Source: Burkholderia diffusa
GTDB taxonomy: Bacteria; Pseudomonadota; Gammaproteobacteria; Burkholderiales; Burkholderiaceae
Assembly: GCF_001718315.1 (NCBI RefSeq)
Contig: NZ_CP013362.1
Coordinates: 62,001-126,000 of the forward strand
Reading direction: 5' to 3'
Length of the DNA stretch: 64,000 nucleotides
The notes under the pieces are model-generated. The model had not been told where the DNA came from. It did not search any database and was given only the letters and a program-made list of their open reading frames with translations. This document shows, piece after piece, positions 8,752 through 18,030 of the stretch; the stretch's first letter is position 1, and every line of letters starts with the position of its first letter. A program made the translations under genes and the position numbers.

Positions 8752-9882
8752 TTATAGCTGGTCGCGGATGCGCACGACCCGCGTCGAGTGCGTGGTCGAA
8801 TCACGATACACGAGCGAGGTGCGATCGACCTCCGCGCGATCGTGCTGAATCCGGCCATGCACGATGAAATAACTCGAATTGACGTCGACGAGGCTCGAGT
8901 CGATCGTCACGTTCGGCGCGCCGGCGCCGCGCAGCGCGAGCTGCACGTCGCCGGTGTTGCGGAAAAACACGGTCTCGCGGCGCGACACGAGCGCCTGCGC
9001 GGACGACACGCTCATTCCCGGCACCAGCGCCGCGATCACCTCGGCCGGCGCGGTGTTCATGTTCACCGGCGTGGTGGTCGGCAGCACGGTGACGAACGGG
9101 CGCAGTCGCGCGACCATCTCGGGCGTCACGCCGTCGACGTCGAGCAGGCTGTCGACGCCCGTCATCACGAGCGGCGCGGGCCCGCGGTCGCCGTCGGACA
9201 TCCCCGGTTCGTCGGTGATGTTGCCGGTCATGTCGCCGCCTGGCACCGGCGCGGTCGCGGCCGTCCCGGCGCCGGGCAGCGTCGGCGTCTGGAAGCGCGT
9301 CGCCGAGTGCATCAGGCCCGCGCGCATCTGCAGCGCGATCCGCTTCGCGAACGCGCCGTCGTAGCCGAGCGTCGTCAGCAGCCGCTGGAACGCCTGGAGC
9401 TGTATCACGTTCAACTGCAGCACGCCCGGCGCCGGCGACGACACGAGGTTGCGCAGGTTGTACTTCGCCTGCGCGTCCTCGATCGATCCGGAGATGTAGG
9501 TGTCTTCGCCGCCGTTGTCGTTCGGCGCGCCGATCCGGCCGAGGAAGTCCGACAGCTTGGTCTTCGCGATCGGTACGGCCCAGATCCCGCCGAGATAGGT
9601 GATGCCGGGCGCCGTGTCGCCCTCGGAGCGCAGGATCATGCGCGTCCAGTCGAGCGCGCCGCGCGCGACCCACTGCGCCTGCGCGATCACGCGCTGGTTC
9701 TCGATGCGGCGAATCTGCACCTGCTGGCGCCACAGCATCCCGGATACGAGGATTGCCGACAGCGCGACGACGAGCAGCGCGGTGATGATCGCCGCGCCGC
9801 GCTCGCGGCGGATGGATGCATGCGCGCGTGCGCCGCGGCGAGCGGCGAACCGGGAACGGCGAGGGCGCGCGCGCATCGTCAT
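8752..9882 (-). CDS. gspK: Type II secretion minor pseudopilin K
   Basis: A 376-residue protein, the largest minor pseudopilin. The long basic leader ends in RERG, followed by AAIITALLVVALSAILVSGM. The usual Glu at mature position 5 is absent, as expected for GspK, which caps the pseudopilus tip. The large globular domain follows. The start overlaps the gspJ stop by four bases (ATGA). GspK, GspI and GspJ form the tip complex. The leader is longer than average because several Arg-rich codons precede the prepilin peptidase site; a later start cannot be excluded. Confidence 0.92.
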   Translation of the reverse strand: MTMRARPRRSRFAARRGARAHASIRRERGAAIITALLVVALSAILVSGMLWRQQVQIRRIENQRVIAQAQWVARGALDWTRMILRSEGDTAPGITYLGGIWAVPIAKTKLSDFLGRIGAPNDNGGEDTYISGSIEDAQAKYNLRNLVSSPAPGVLQLNVIQLQAFQRLLTTLGYDGAFAKRIALQMRAGLMHSATRFQTPTLPGAGTAATAPVPGGDMTGNITDEPGMSDGDRGPAPLVMTGVDSLLDVDGVTPEMVARLRPFVTVLPTTTPVNMNTAPAEVIAALVPGMSVSSAQALVSRRETVFFRNTGDVQLALRGAGAPNVTIDSSLVDVNSSYFIVHGRIQHDRAEVDRTSLVYRDSTTHSTRVVRIRDQL

Positions 9883-10583
9883 TCCCCGACGAGGAAGATG
9901 CGCGTGACGGGCACGCGCAGCGACGTCGCGCCGATGCGGACCTGCAGCCCCGTCACCGCGCGTGTCGGCGGCGCGTTGCCGATCTGCGGCACTTTCAGCG
10001 CATCGTTGTTCTGCGACAGCGCGTCGTTGGCCGTCTGCAGGTTGGTGGTCCAGCCGACGCGCGGCACGTACAGCTTCGCGTCGATCGCACCGACGCCGCC
10101 CATCAGCGCGACCCAGCTCCAGCCGTCGACGCTGCTGTCCTTCAGCACGTCGCGCAAGCGGTTCGCGTCGTCGAGTGGCGGCGACGCATAGCGCACGACG
10201 CGCCCGCCGGCGATCCGGTAGCGGACCACCTGCAGCCGCGGCGCGGCGCCCGGCACATCGAGTTCGCGGACGATCTGCAGCGTGTTGCCGGCGACGCCGA
10301 TCGCCGGTTGGCCGGCTTCGTCGTCGGTGGCGGCGAGCCGCGCGTCAATGCGCATCTGGTCGAACATCTGCGCGAAGATGCGCTCGTCCTCCATCGCGGA
10401 CGCGACCTTGTCGCGCCCGCGCATGATCTGGTCGAGCCCGCGCCACGAGAGGATCGCGACCACCGCGAGGATCGCGATCGCGATCATCAGTTCGATCAGC
10501 GTGAAGCCGCGCACGCGGCGCGCGTCGGCGCGATGCACGGGCCGGCGCCGCATCGGCGCGTCAGAGCGGACGGCTGGTTTCAT
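9879..10583 (-). CDS. gspJ: Type II secretion minor pseudopilin J
   Basis: A 234-residue prepilin-like protein. The prepilin peptidase site is VRG/FTLIELMIAIAILAVVAIL, with Glu at mature position 5. The ATG at 10583 overlaps the gspI coding sequence by 23 bases; a second in-frame ATG at 10553 would give a shorter, more typical leader and no overlap, and either could be used. The globular part has the GspJ pattern (WRGLDQIMRGRDKVA after the helix). It sits between gspI and gspK and forms part of the pseudopilus tip. Confidence 0.9.
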   Translation of the reverse strand: MKPAVRSDAPMRRRPVHRADARRVRGFTLIELMIAIAILAVVAILSWRGLDQIMRGRDKVASAMEDERIFAQMFDQMRIDARLAATDDEAGQPAIGVAGNTLQIVRELDVPGAAPRLQVVRYRIAGGRVVRYASPPLDDANRLRDVLKDSSVDGWSWVALMGGVGAIDAKLYVPRVGWTTNLQTANDALSQNNDALKVPQIGNAPPTRAVTGLQVRIGATSLRVPVTRIFLVGE

Positions 10584-10965
10584 TCGCGACCACCGTCACC
10601 ATTTGCGCGAGCACGCCGGCGTGCCCCGGCATGCTCACCGACATCTGCACGCGCCGGAACACCGGATTCGGCGTCGTGCTCACGCGCTGCGTGCAGACCA
10701 GCTGCACGTTGCCTTGCGAGCAGTCGAAACTCTGCTCGCCGACCTCCGGCCACGCGTGCGTGAGGCGCAGCTGCGCGAGCGCGTTGTCGGCACTCCAGCC
10801 GGCGAGCAACCGGCGATGGAGATCGGACGCATTGGTCGCCATCGTGCCGACCGCGCGGATCGACGCGGCGAGCGCGACCGCGATGATCGCGAGCGCGACC
10901 AGCACCTCGATCATCGTGAAGCCTCGGGAAGCAATCGGGAAGGGCAGGCGACGACGCATCGTCAT
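10561..10965 (-). CDS. gspI: Type II secretion minor pseudopilin I
   Basis: A 134-residue prepilin-like protein. The open frame is longer upstream, but ATG 10965 overlaps the gspH stop as ATGA and gives a short leader (MTMRRRLPFPIASRG) directly before FTMIEVLVALAIIAVALA, so it is the real start. GspI nucleates the GspI-J-K tip complex. The length matches the family. Two cysteines in the C-terminal domain (DCSQGNVQLVCTQ) could form a disulphide. Confidence 0.92.
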   Translation of the reverse strand: MTMRRRLPFPIASRGFTMIEVLVALAIIAVALAASIRAVGTMATNASDLHRRLLAGWSADNALAQLRLTHAWPEVGEQSFDCSQGNVQLVCTQRVSTTPNPVFRRVQMSVSMPGHAGVLAQMVTVVANETSRPL

Positions 10966-11504
10966 TGCACCTCGTAGCGGCCGTTGCCGGTGCCGACGAT
11001 CGTCGCGCTGCCGACTGCCGAATGCAGCGTCACGCGCACCGGCGTGTCGATGCTTTCGATGCCGAACACGACACGGCTCGCGCGCGTGTCGGATCCCGGA
11101 TAGTCGATATCGGCGCCGGTGACGCCGCCGTCCCAGTCGCGCGGGCGCAGCACGTCGTCGCGCAGCGTGCGCCAGCCGTCGGGCGAGCTCACGTCGAAAC
11201 GGAAGCCGTGCGCGGTCGGCTGCCACGCAATCGGGCGCGCGCGCACCTGCGCTTCGTCGCCGGCCGTCTCGAACAGCAGCGCGACGCGCTGCGCTTCCTC
11301 GCGCAGGTCGGTGCGCGGATTGCGCGTGAGCGACAGCGACGCGAGCGATACCAGCAGGCCCGCGATCACGAGCACGACCAGCATCTCGAGCAGCGTGAAG
11401 CCGCGCGTGTGCGCCGCAGTCACGGCCGCGCCGCGACGCATGCGGCCGTCGCGGGCATCGCGGCGAGCGCGAGCGGAGCGCAAGGGCGTGCGAAGGGCGG
11501 GCAT
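10962..11504 (-). CDS. gspH: Type II secretion minor pseudopilin H
   Basis: A 180-residue prepilin. The peptidase site is HTRG/FTLLEMLVVLVIAGLLVS with Glu at position 5 of the mature form. Starting at 11504 gives a leader of about 35 residues; an in-frame ATG 63 bp downstream (MRRGAAVTAAHTRG) would give a more usual leader and may be the true start. The C-terminal beta domain follows. Its stop overlaps the gspI start. GspH joins the tip complex to the GspG fibre. Confidence 0.88.
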   Translation of the reverse strand: MPALRTPLRSARARRDARDGRMRRGAAVTAAHTRGFTLLEMLVVLVIAGLLVSLASLSLTRNPRTDLREEAQRVALLFETAGDEAQVRARPIAWQPTAHGFRFDVSSPDGWRTLRDDVLRPRDWDGGVTGADIDYPGSDTRASRVVFGIESIDTPVRVTLHSAVGSATIVGTGNGRYEVQ

Positions 11505-11546
11505 GAAGTGAGAACGGGTAAAAACGTCGTGCCGGTCAGCGCGGGC

Positions 11547-11999
11547 TTACTGCCACGAACCGATGTCGGTGTCGTTGCCTTCGCCGCCTTCCTTGCCGTC
11601 GGCACCGTAGCTGAACACGTCGATCTCGCCGTGCACGCCCGGGTTCAGGTACTTGTACCCGTTGCCCCACGGATCGTTCGGCAAGCGCTCGAGATAGCCG
11701 CCGTCCTTCCAGTTGTTCGGGATCGGATCGGTGGTCGGCTTCTGGATCAGCGCGTTCAGGCCCTGTTCCTGGGTCGGATAGCGGCCGTTGTCGAGACGGT
11801 ACAGCTTGAGCGCCTGCATGATCGTGCCGATGTCCTGCTTCGCGGCGATACGGCGCGCCTCGTCGGGACGGCTCATGATTTTCGGCACGATCAGTGCCGC
11901 CAGGATCCCGAGGATCGCGACCACCACCATGATCTCGATCAGCGTGAAACCGCGCTGACGGCGCACGGCCGCATTACGGCGAGTGATCCACGTTTGCAT
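11547..11999 (-). CDS. gspG: Type II secretion major pseudopilin
   Basis: A 150-residue major pseudopilin. The leader ends in RRQRG (cleavage after Gly17), followed by [22 protein letters not shown] with the conserved Glu. The family-typical segments [32 protein letters not shown] and [16 protein letters not shown] are all present, and an acidic [10 protein letters not shown] stretch near the C-terminus matches the calcium-binding region. AGAGG precedes the start. It is the first gene of the G-N part of the operon and is divergent from gspC. Confidence 0.96.
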   Translation of the reverse strand: MQTWITRRNAAVRRQRGFTLIEIMVVVAILGILAALIVPKIMSRPDEARRIAAKQDIGTIMQALKLYRLDNGRYPTQEQGLNALIQKPTTDPIPNNWKDGGYLERLPNDPWGNGYKYLNPGVHGEIDVFSYGADGKEGGEGNDTDIGSWQ

Positions 12000-12176
12000 G
12001 ACTGACTACCTCTTTCCAAAAAATGTCGTCGATTGAGTGACGCACCCGCGGCATTCCGGACGCTTGCCTGACGGCTGGCTTCCGTTTCCCCGGGCACGGA
12101 GCACGCATTGTAAGGCGCGCATTGCCGAGGGCTTTCACCCAACGCAAATTTCATATACATCCGTACAATAGCGCGC
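12000..12176. promoter_or_regulatory. Divergent gspG/gspC promoter region
   Basis: This 177-bp gap separates the only two divergent genes of the secretion cluster, so it should carry a promoter for each. An AT-rich patch at about 12147-12170 (TATACA and TACAAT elements) faces gspC; TACAAT lies only 8 bp before the gspC ATG, so if it is used the transcript would be almost leaderless. No clear box was found for gspG. Confidence 0.3.
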
Positions 12177-12587
12177 ATGAACGCGCTCTCGATCCGGATC
12201 CTCTCCCTAGCCCTCTTCGCGGGTTTGTGCGCGACGGCCACCTACTGGGTCGTCACGCTGTCGGCCCGCGAAGCGCCGCTGCCCGCCGCCGCCGCGCGGT
12301 TGCCGATCCGCACCGAGGACGCCGCCGCGCTCTTCGGCGGACAGCTCGACAAGAATCCCGTGCAGGACATCCATCTGTTCGGCATTCTCGCGCTCGAGCA
12401 TGGCGGCGCCGCGATCGTCGGCGTCGGCGGCGAACCGCCGCGTGCCGTGTCGCTCGGCGCGGAAGTCACGCCCGGCGCGAAGCTCGCCGAAGTCCGCAGC
12501 CGCTCGATCATCGTCGACCGCAACGGCGCCCGCGCCGAAATCCAGCTCCCCGCGAACACGCCGTCCCCCGCGATCTACATGCGTTGA
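12177..12587 (+). CDS. gspC: Type II secretion protein C, short form without PDZ domain
   Basis: A 136-residue bitopic inner-membrane protein. A short cytoplasmic tail is followed by one membrane helix (ILSLALFAGLCATATYWVV), a linker, and the periplasmic homology region: LFGILA at about residue 63 and VSLGAEVTPGAKLAEVRSRSIIVDRNGARAEIQL, the GspC HR pattern that contacts the secretin N0 domain. Enteric GspC proteins are roughly twice as long because a PDZ or coiled-coil domain follows; here the protein stops right after HR. It is the only gsp gene on the plus strand, placed between gspF and gspG. Confidence 0.82.
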   Translation: MNALSIRILSLALFAGLCATATYWVVTLSAREAPLPAAAARLPIRTEDAAALFGGQLDKNPVQDIHLFGILALEHGGAAIVGVGGEPPRAVSLGAEVTPGAKLAEVRSRSIIVDRNGARAEIQLPANTPSPAIYMR

Positions 12588-12617
12588 ACGGCGGCGGCCC
12601 GGCCGATGCCCGGGCCG

Positions 12618-13835
12618 TCACTGCACCATGTTGTTCAGCTCGATGATCGGCAGCATCACGGCCAGCACGATCACGAGCACGATGCCGCCCATCGCGAGAA
12701 TCAGGAGCGGCTCGAGCAGGCTCGTCAGAAACATCGTGCGCCGCTCGAGTTCGCGCGCCTCGCCTTCCGCCGCGCGGTCGAGCATCGTCGTCACGTCGCC
12801 CGTCGCCTCGCCGGAACGGATCAGGTGCACGAGCACCGGCGGAAACGTCTTCACGTTGTTCAGCGCGCGCGACAGCGCGGAGCCTTCGCGCACGCGCACG
12901 ATCGCGTCGTCGATGTTCGCGCGCATCGCGCGGTTCGACAGCGTCTCGCCGGCCGCCTGCAACGCGCGCAGGATCGGCACGCCGGCCGCGGTCAGGATGC
13001 CGAGCGTGCTCGCGAAGCGCACCGTGTTGTACCCGCGCACGAGCTTGCCCGCGAGCGGCGCGGTCAGCACCCAGCGGTCGAACGCGAGCCTGGGCCCGTC
13101 GCGCGACAGCGTCGCCTTCACGAACCACACGACGAGCGCGACCGCGATCAGGATCGCCCACCACCAGTGGCGAACGAAATCCGACAGCGCCATCATCACG
13201 ATCGTCAGCACCGGCAACTGCTGCTTCGTGCTCGCGAACACGTTGACGACCTGCGGCACGACGTAGCTCAGCAGGAACGTGACGATGCCGAACGCGATCA
13301 GCGTGACGATTCCCGGATACGTGAACGCCAGCAGGATCTTCTGCTTCAGCGCATTGCTCTGTTCGATGTAGTCGGCGAGGCGCGACAGCACGATGCCGAG
13401 CTTGCCGGTGTGCTCGCCCGCCGCGACGAGCGCGCGGTAGATTTCCGGGAAATCGCGCGGATGCTGGCCCAGCGCATTCGCGAGCGAATGGCCGCCGAGC
13501 ACTTCCGCGCGGATCGCGGCCATCAGTTCGCGAATGTAGTCGCGCTCGGCCTGCTCGGTGAGCACGCCGAGCGCCTCGTCGAGCGGCAGCCCGGCAATCA
13601 GCAGGCTCGCAAGCTGGCGCGTGAGGATCGCCTGCTCGCGCTGCGACAGCTTGCGGCCGAACGCGAGACGCTGCGAGCGCGCGCCTCGCGTCGCGCTGGC
13701 GGCCGGCTCGACGACGAGCGGCGTGAGCCCCTGCGTGCGCAGCTGGCCGCGCGCGGACCGCGCGCTGTCGGCATCGATCACGCCCTTCTGCGCGCGCCCC
13801 GCCGAATCGATTGCTTCGAAACGGAATGCCGGCAT
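12618..13835 (-). CDS. gspF: Type II secretion inner-membrane platform protein F
   Basis: A 405-residue polytopic protein with the start MPAFRFEAIDSAGRAQKG, standard for GspF. It has two homologous cytoplasmic helical domains (LARQLASLLIAGLPLDEAL in the first, FASTLGILTAAGVPILRAL in the second) and three membrane helices, the last at the C-terminus (LLILAMGGIVLVIVLAVMLPI). GspF sits at the centre of the platform and is thought to be turned by GspE to push the pseudopilus. It starts 4 bp after the gspE stop. Its own stop is 30 bp from the convergent gspC stop. Confidence 0.95.
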   Translation of the reverse strand: MPAFRFEAIDSAGRAQKGVIDADSARSARGQLRTQGLTPLVVEPAASATRGARSQRLAFGRKLSQREQAILTRQLASLLIAGLPLDEALGVLTEQAERDYIRELMAAIRAEVLGGHSLANALGQHPRDFPEIYRALVAAGEHTGKLGIVLSRLADYIEQSNALKQKILLAFTYPGIVTLIAFGIVTFLLSYVVPQVVNVFASTKQQLPVLTIVMMALSDFVRHWWWAILIAVALVVWFVKATLSRDGPRLAFDRWVLTAPLAGKLVRGYNTVRFASTLGILTAAGVPILRALQAAGETLSNRAMRANIDDAIVRVREGSALSRALNNVKTFPPVLVHLIRSGEATGDVTTMLDRAAEGEARELERRTMFLTSLLEPLLILAMGGIVLVIVLAVMLPIIELNNMVQ

Positions 13836-13839
13836 CGCG

Positions 13840-15339
13840 CTATGCGCCTCCCGTCACGCGCAGCACTTCCTCGAGCGACGTCGCGCCGGCGGCGAGCCAG
13901 CGCTCGGCGTCGTCGCGCAGCGTGCGCATCCCTTCCGCGCGGCCGGCGGCCAGGATCTCGGCATCGGCCGCGTTGCGGTGAATCAGCGAGCGGATCGAAT
14001 CGTCGACCACCAGCAGTTCGTACACGCCGCGCCGGCCCGTATAGCCCGAATGCCCGCACTTGTCGCAGCCGACCGGATGCCACACGGTGCGGCCTTCCTC
14101 GTGCCGCTCCTCCTTGCAGACCGGGCAGAGCTGGCGCACGAGGCGCTGCGCGAGCACGCCGAGCAGCGACGACGCGAGCAGGTAAGGCTCGACGCCCATG
14201 TCGGTCAGGCGCGTGACGGCCGAGGCCGCGTCGTTCGTGTGCAGCGTCGCGAGCACGAGGTGGCCCGTCAGCGACGCCTGCACCGCGATCTGCGCGGTTT
14301 CGAGGTCGCGGATTTCGCCGATCATGATCACGTCCGGATCCTGCCGCAGGATCGAGCGCAGCGCACGCGCAAAGGTCATCCCGATCCGCTCGTTCACCTG
14401 CGTCTGGCCGATGCCGGACAGGTCGTATTCGATCGGATCCTCGACCGTCATGATGTTGGTCGTCGCCGTTTCGAGCCGCGACATCGACGCATACAGCGTC
14501 GTCGTCTTGCCCGAGCCGGTGGGACCCGTCACCAGCACGATCCCGTGCGGGCGGCCGATCAGCTTGTCGAACTGCACGAGCGTGTCGCGGCCCATCCCGA
14601 GCGCTTCGAGGTTCAGGCGTTGCGCATCCTTTTCCAGCAGACGCAGCACCGCGCGCTCGCCGTGCCCGGTCGGCAGCGTCGACACGCGCACGTCGACCGG
14701 CCGGCCGCCGACGCGCAGCGTGATGCGGCCGTCCTGCGGCAGGCGCTTCTCGGCGATGTCGAGCTGCGCCATGATCTTGATCCGCGAGATCAGCGCGCCG
14801 TGCAGCGCCTTCTTCGGGCGCACGACGTCGCGCAGCGTGCCGTCGACGCGAAACCGCACGACCGACGCATTCTCGAACGGCTCGATGTGAATGTCCGATG
14901 CCTGTTCGCGCGCCGCTTGCGTGAGCAGCGCGTTGATCATCCGGATGATCGGCGCGTCGTCTTCCGATTCGAGCAGATCCTCGACCTCGGGGATGTCCTG
15001 CATCAGCCGGGACAGGTCGACTTCGCCTTCGACCTCGCCGACGATCTGCGCCGCGCTGCCGTCCTGGCGCGCGTAGGCCTGGTTGATCGCCTGCGCGAGC
15101 TCGTCGGCCGGCACGCGATGCACGGAGATCGAGCCGAAGTTGCGCGCGATCTCGGCGAGCGCCGCATCGCTCGTACGCTCGCTGATCCACACCTCGAGCG
15201 TGTCGTCGAGCTGATGCGCGATCAGCACCTGGCCGCTCTTCGCGAAGCCGTACGGCAGCAGGCGGGCGGCGAGCGGCGACGGCGGCTGCCGTTCGCCCGG
15301 CGCGCCGTCGTGGGTGGAGGACGCGAGCACGTCGGTCAC
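13840..15339 (-). CDS. gspE: Type II secretion ATPase E
   Basis: A 499-residue hexameric secretion ATPase. The start is GTG at 15339, overlapping the gspD stop as GTGA; the long open frame upstream of it runs out of frame inside gspD and is not real. N-terminal domains that bind GspL come first, then Walker A GPTGSGKTTTL at about 272-282, the Asp box, Walker B DPDVIMIGEIRD and the His box (TGHLVLATLHTNDAASA). A tetracysteine zinc module (CPVC, then CDKC after about 20 residues) follows near residue 400, as in most GspE proteins. It powers pseudopilus assembly from the cytoplasmic face. Confidence 0.96.
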   Translation of the reverse strand: MTDVLASSTHDGAPGERQPPSPLAARLLPYGFAKSGQVLIAHQLDDTLEVWISERTSDAALAEIARNFGSISVHRVPADELAQAINQAYARQDGSAAQIVGEVEGEVDLSRLMQDIPEVEDLLESEDDAPIIRMINALLTQAAREQASDIHIEPFENASVVRFRVDGTLRDVVRPKKALHGALISRIKIMAQLDIAEKRLPQDGRITLRVGGRPVDVRVSTLPTGHGERAVLRLLEKDAQRLNLEALGMGRDTLVQFDKLIGRPHGIVLVTGPTGSGKTTTLYASMSRLETATTNIMTVEDPIEYDLSGIGQTQVNERIGMTFARALRSILRQDPDVIMIGEIRDLETAQIAVQASLTGHLVLATLHTNDAASAVTRLTDMGVEPYLLASSLLGVLAQRLVRQLCPVCKEERHEEGRTVWHPVGCDKCGHSGYTGRRGVYELLVVDDSIRSLIHRNAADAEILAAGRAEGMRTLRDDAERWLAAGATSLEEVLRVTGGA

Positions 15340-17663
15340 TGCGACGCTCCCGGCGCGGTGGTCAGCGGCTGTTGCGGCACCGCCTGCTGCGGCACGCCCT
15401 GCGGCTGCGCGGGCGTCGCTTCCGGCAACGGCTGGGCCGGCACGGGCGCGACCTGGCGCTGCAGCTGCTGGCGCCGCATCTTGTCGAGGTCGAACAGGTT
15501 CCCGGCGGCCGTGCCGCCCTGGCTCGGACCCAGCGGCATCGGCGGGACAACCGGATCGTCCTTGTCGCGGATCACGTTGTTGTCCGACTTGTACGCGCCC
15601 GTCACGCCCTGGATGTAGTCGTAGCGATTGGCCGTGACTTCCTGCGCGGTGCCGCGATCGGAGATGATCACGGGACGCAGGAACACCATCAGGTTCGTCT
15701 TCTGCCGCTGCTTCGATTCCGAACGGAACAGCTGCCCGATCCACGGAATGTCGCCGAGCAGCGGCACCTTGCTGTTCGACACCTGGTAGTTGTCCTGCAT
15801 CAGGCCGCCGAGCACGATGATCTCGCCGTTGTCGGCCAGGATCGTCGACTGGATCGAGCGCTTCGTGAAGGTCGGGCCGGTCTGCGAGTTTGTCGTGCCG
15901 CTGACGACCGCCGAGTCTTCCGTATAGAGCTGCAGCTTCAGGATCCCGCCATCGGTGATCTGCGGCTTCACGTGCAGCGTCAGGCCGACGTCGCGACGGT
16001 CGTACGTGTTGAACGCATTGCTCGTGGTGCCGCTCGTCAGGTTCGAGTACGAACCGGTCGCGATCGGCACGTTCTGGCCGACGACGATCTTCGCTTCCTC
16101 GTTGTCGAGCGTGATCAGGTTCGGCGTCGACAGCACGTTCGCGTCGCTCACGCCCGAGAAATACTGCAGCAGCGCGCCGAGGCCCTGCACGCCGAACATG
16201 TTGTGCAGCCAGCCGATGTTGAGGCCCTGGTTCAGGTTCGAGAGATTGGCGGCCAGCCCGGTGCTGGCCGCGGTGCCGCCGGTCGTCAGGTTGATGATGC
16301 TGTTGCCCGCGACGTTGCCGGCCGCGGCGGCCAGGTTCGTGCCGCCGAGGAACTGGCCGCTCGCGACCTGCCACTGGATGCCGAGTTGTCCCTGCGTCGT
16401 CGAGTTCAGCTCGACGATCAGCGCTTCGATATAGACCTGCGCTCGCCGTGCGTCGAGCTGGTCGATCACCGAGCGCAGGTTCCGGTAGACCGGATCGGAC
16501 GCGGTGATGATCAGCGAGTTGGTGGCCGCATCGGCCTGGATCATCCCGCCCGGCTGGTTGTCGTCGCCCTTGTCCTTGTCGCCGCCGAGCAGGCCGCCGC
16601 TGCCGATGCCGCCGCTGCCCGACGCGCCGCTGCCGTACGACGAGGAGGAGGAACCGCCGAGGCCGCCCGACGGCAGCGGCGGGGTGCCCGACGTGCCGGT
16701 CGAGAAATTGCCGCTCGACGACGAGCCGCCGTTCTGGTTGAAGCTGTTCGCATCGTTGGACGACGCCGACGAACCGCTGTCGTTGCTGCTCTTGCCGAGC
16801 ATCCCGCGCAGTGTCTTCGCGAGCTTCACCGCGTCGGCATTGCGCAGCGGCACGACGTGCATGTTGCCCGGCACCGCGCTCGGCGCATCGAGCTGCTGCA
16901 CGAGGCGCTTCGCCGCCGCGAGGCGCGATGCGCTCGATGCGCGCAGCATGAGCGAGTTGGTGCGCGGGTCGGCCGTGACCGACACCTTCAGCGTCGCGTC
17001 GCTGTTGCCGATCGCGCCGGGGTCGAGCATCTTCTGCAGCTGCGCGGCAAGGTCGATCGCATTCGCGTTGCGCAGCGGCACGACCTGGACCTGCGCGCCC
17101 GCGGCGCTGTCGACACCCGAGATGATCTGCGCGATGCGGCGCACGTTGTCGGCGTAGTCGGTGACGACGATCGTGTTGTTCGCCGGGTAGGCGGTGACCG
17201 TGTTGTTCGGCGAGATCAGCGGCCGCAGCACCGGCAGCAGGTTGTTCGCCGATTCGTTGTGCAGCTCGAACACCTGCGTGATGACCTGGTCGCCGCGCGC
17301 CTGCGGCGCATTGCCGACATAGGTCGGCACGCCCTGCAGCTTCGCGTCGGCCTCCGGCACGACCTTCAGCACCCCGTGATCCTGCACGAGCGCGAAGCCC
17401 TGCATGCGCAGCGCCGACTGCAGCGTCTTCAGCGCCTGGTCTTCCGGCACCGGCCGTTCGGCCACGAGATTGAGCTGCCCCTTCACGCGGGGGTCGACGA
17501 TGATCGTCTTGCCGGTTGCGGCGCCGATCGCCTTGGCGACCTGGTCGATATCCGCATTCACGAAATTGAGCGTGACCTGAGCGTAGGCGGCCTGCGAGAC
17601 GATGATGCCGGCGACCATCAGAGTCGTGGCGATGCGCCGCATAACGAAGCGATTTCTTGTCAT
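15336..17663 (-). CDS. gspD: Type II secretion outer-membrane secretin D
   Basis: A 775-residue secretin. A signal peptide (MVAGIIVSQAAYA) is followed by N0 (VTLNFVNADIDQVAKAIGAATGKTIIVDPRVKG), then N1-N3 KH-like repeats (PLRNANAIDLAAQL, PLRNADAVKLAKTL). A Gly/Ser/Asn-rich insertion of about 80 residues lies inside N3 (about 289-370). The secretin core ends with the usual VPLLGDIPWIGQLFRS and LMVFLRPVII. The C-terminal tail is rich in Pro and Gln. An in-frame ATG 21 bp downstream is a possible alternative start. It is the first gene of the minus-strand gsp operon. It forms the multimeric outer-membrane gate. Confidence 0.96.
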   Translation of the reverse strand: MTRNRFVMRRIATTLMVAGIIVSQAAYAQVTLNFVNADIDQVAKAIGAATGKTIIVDPRVKGQLNLVAERPVPEDQALKTLQSALRMQGFALVQDHGVLKVVPEADAKLQGVPTYVGNAPQARGDQVITQVFELHNESANNLLPVLRPLISPNNTVTAYPANNTIVVTDYADNVRRIAQIISGVDSAAGAQVQVVPLRNANAIDLAAQLQKMLDPGAIGNSDATLKVSVTADPRTNSLMLRASSASRLAAAKRLVQQLDAPSAVPGNMHVVPLRNADAVKLAKTLRGMLGKSSNDSGSSASSNDANSFNQNGGSSSSGNFSTGTSGTPPLPSGGLGGSSSSSYGSGASGSGGIGSGGLLGGDKDKGDDNQPGGMIQADAATNSLIITASDPVYRNLRSVIDQLDARRAQVYIEALIVELNSTTQGQLGIQWQVASGQFLGGTNLAAAAGNVAGNSIINLTTGGTAASTGLAANLSNLNQGLNIGWLHNMFGVQGLGALLQYFSGVSDANVLSTPNLITLDNEEAKIVVGQNVPIATGSYSNLTSGTTSNAFNTYDRRDVGLTLHVKPQITDGGILKLQLYTEDSAVVSGTTNSQTGPTFTKRSIQSTILADNGEIIVLGGLMQDNYQVSNSKVPLLGDIPWIGQLFRSESKQRQKTNLMVFLRPVIISDRGTAQEVTANRYDYIQGVTGAYKSDNNVIRDKDDPVVPPMPLGPSQGGTAAGNLFDLDKMRRQQLQRQVAPVPAQPLPEATPAQPQGVPQQAVPQQPLTTAPGASQ

Positions 17664-18030
17664 GGATGAATGGGTCGATGCCGGCTCAGGCCACTTCCGG
17701 CGGTAGTGCTGGGATCCAGGTCCTAAAGGCGCGACATTAGCAGTTTTTCATGTCCGAAATATCACATTGATCCGAGGACTGTCTCACATACGACATGTAT
17801 TCGGCGCACCGTATGCAATATGTAAGATTTCGGCAATGCCCCGGCATTCTGGCCATCGCCGCCTTTTTACGATGAATCGACACGAAAATGCGGTATAAAC
17901 GGGCTGCCGCCTTTCGCCTCTCGCCACGTGACGGACTGTCTGTATGATACGGGCGGCGCGTTTCCAGTCGTACGAATTAGAAACACGGGTTTTCCCGATC
18001 CTTGCGTCATTTCCTTTTCGTTTCCGCAAC
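17664..18030. promoter_or_regulatory. Divergent intergenic region between gspD and the transglycosylase gene
   Basis: This 367-bp gap is AT-richer than its surroundings and must hold the promoter of the gsp operon. On the plus strand TCGCCA (17921-17926) and TATGAT (17943-17948), 16 bp apart, could drive the transglycosylase gene, with a leader of about 75 nt. I found no coding sequence here; an open frame starting at 17944 only extends the transglycosylase upstream of its signal peptide. Confidence 0.35.

Noticed and set aside
13840..16374. An 844-codon frame that looks like a longer GspE or a GspD-GspE fusion
   Set aside because: Its first 345 codons lie out of frame within gspD and are Arg/Gly-rich noise. 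GspE starts at GTG 15339, overlapping the gspD stop.
15372..17669. A 765-codon frame antisense to gspD
   Set aside because: It follows the reading-frame shadow of gspD; there is no plausible protein feature or ribosome site.
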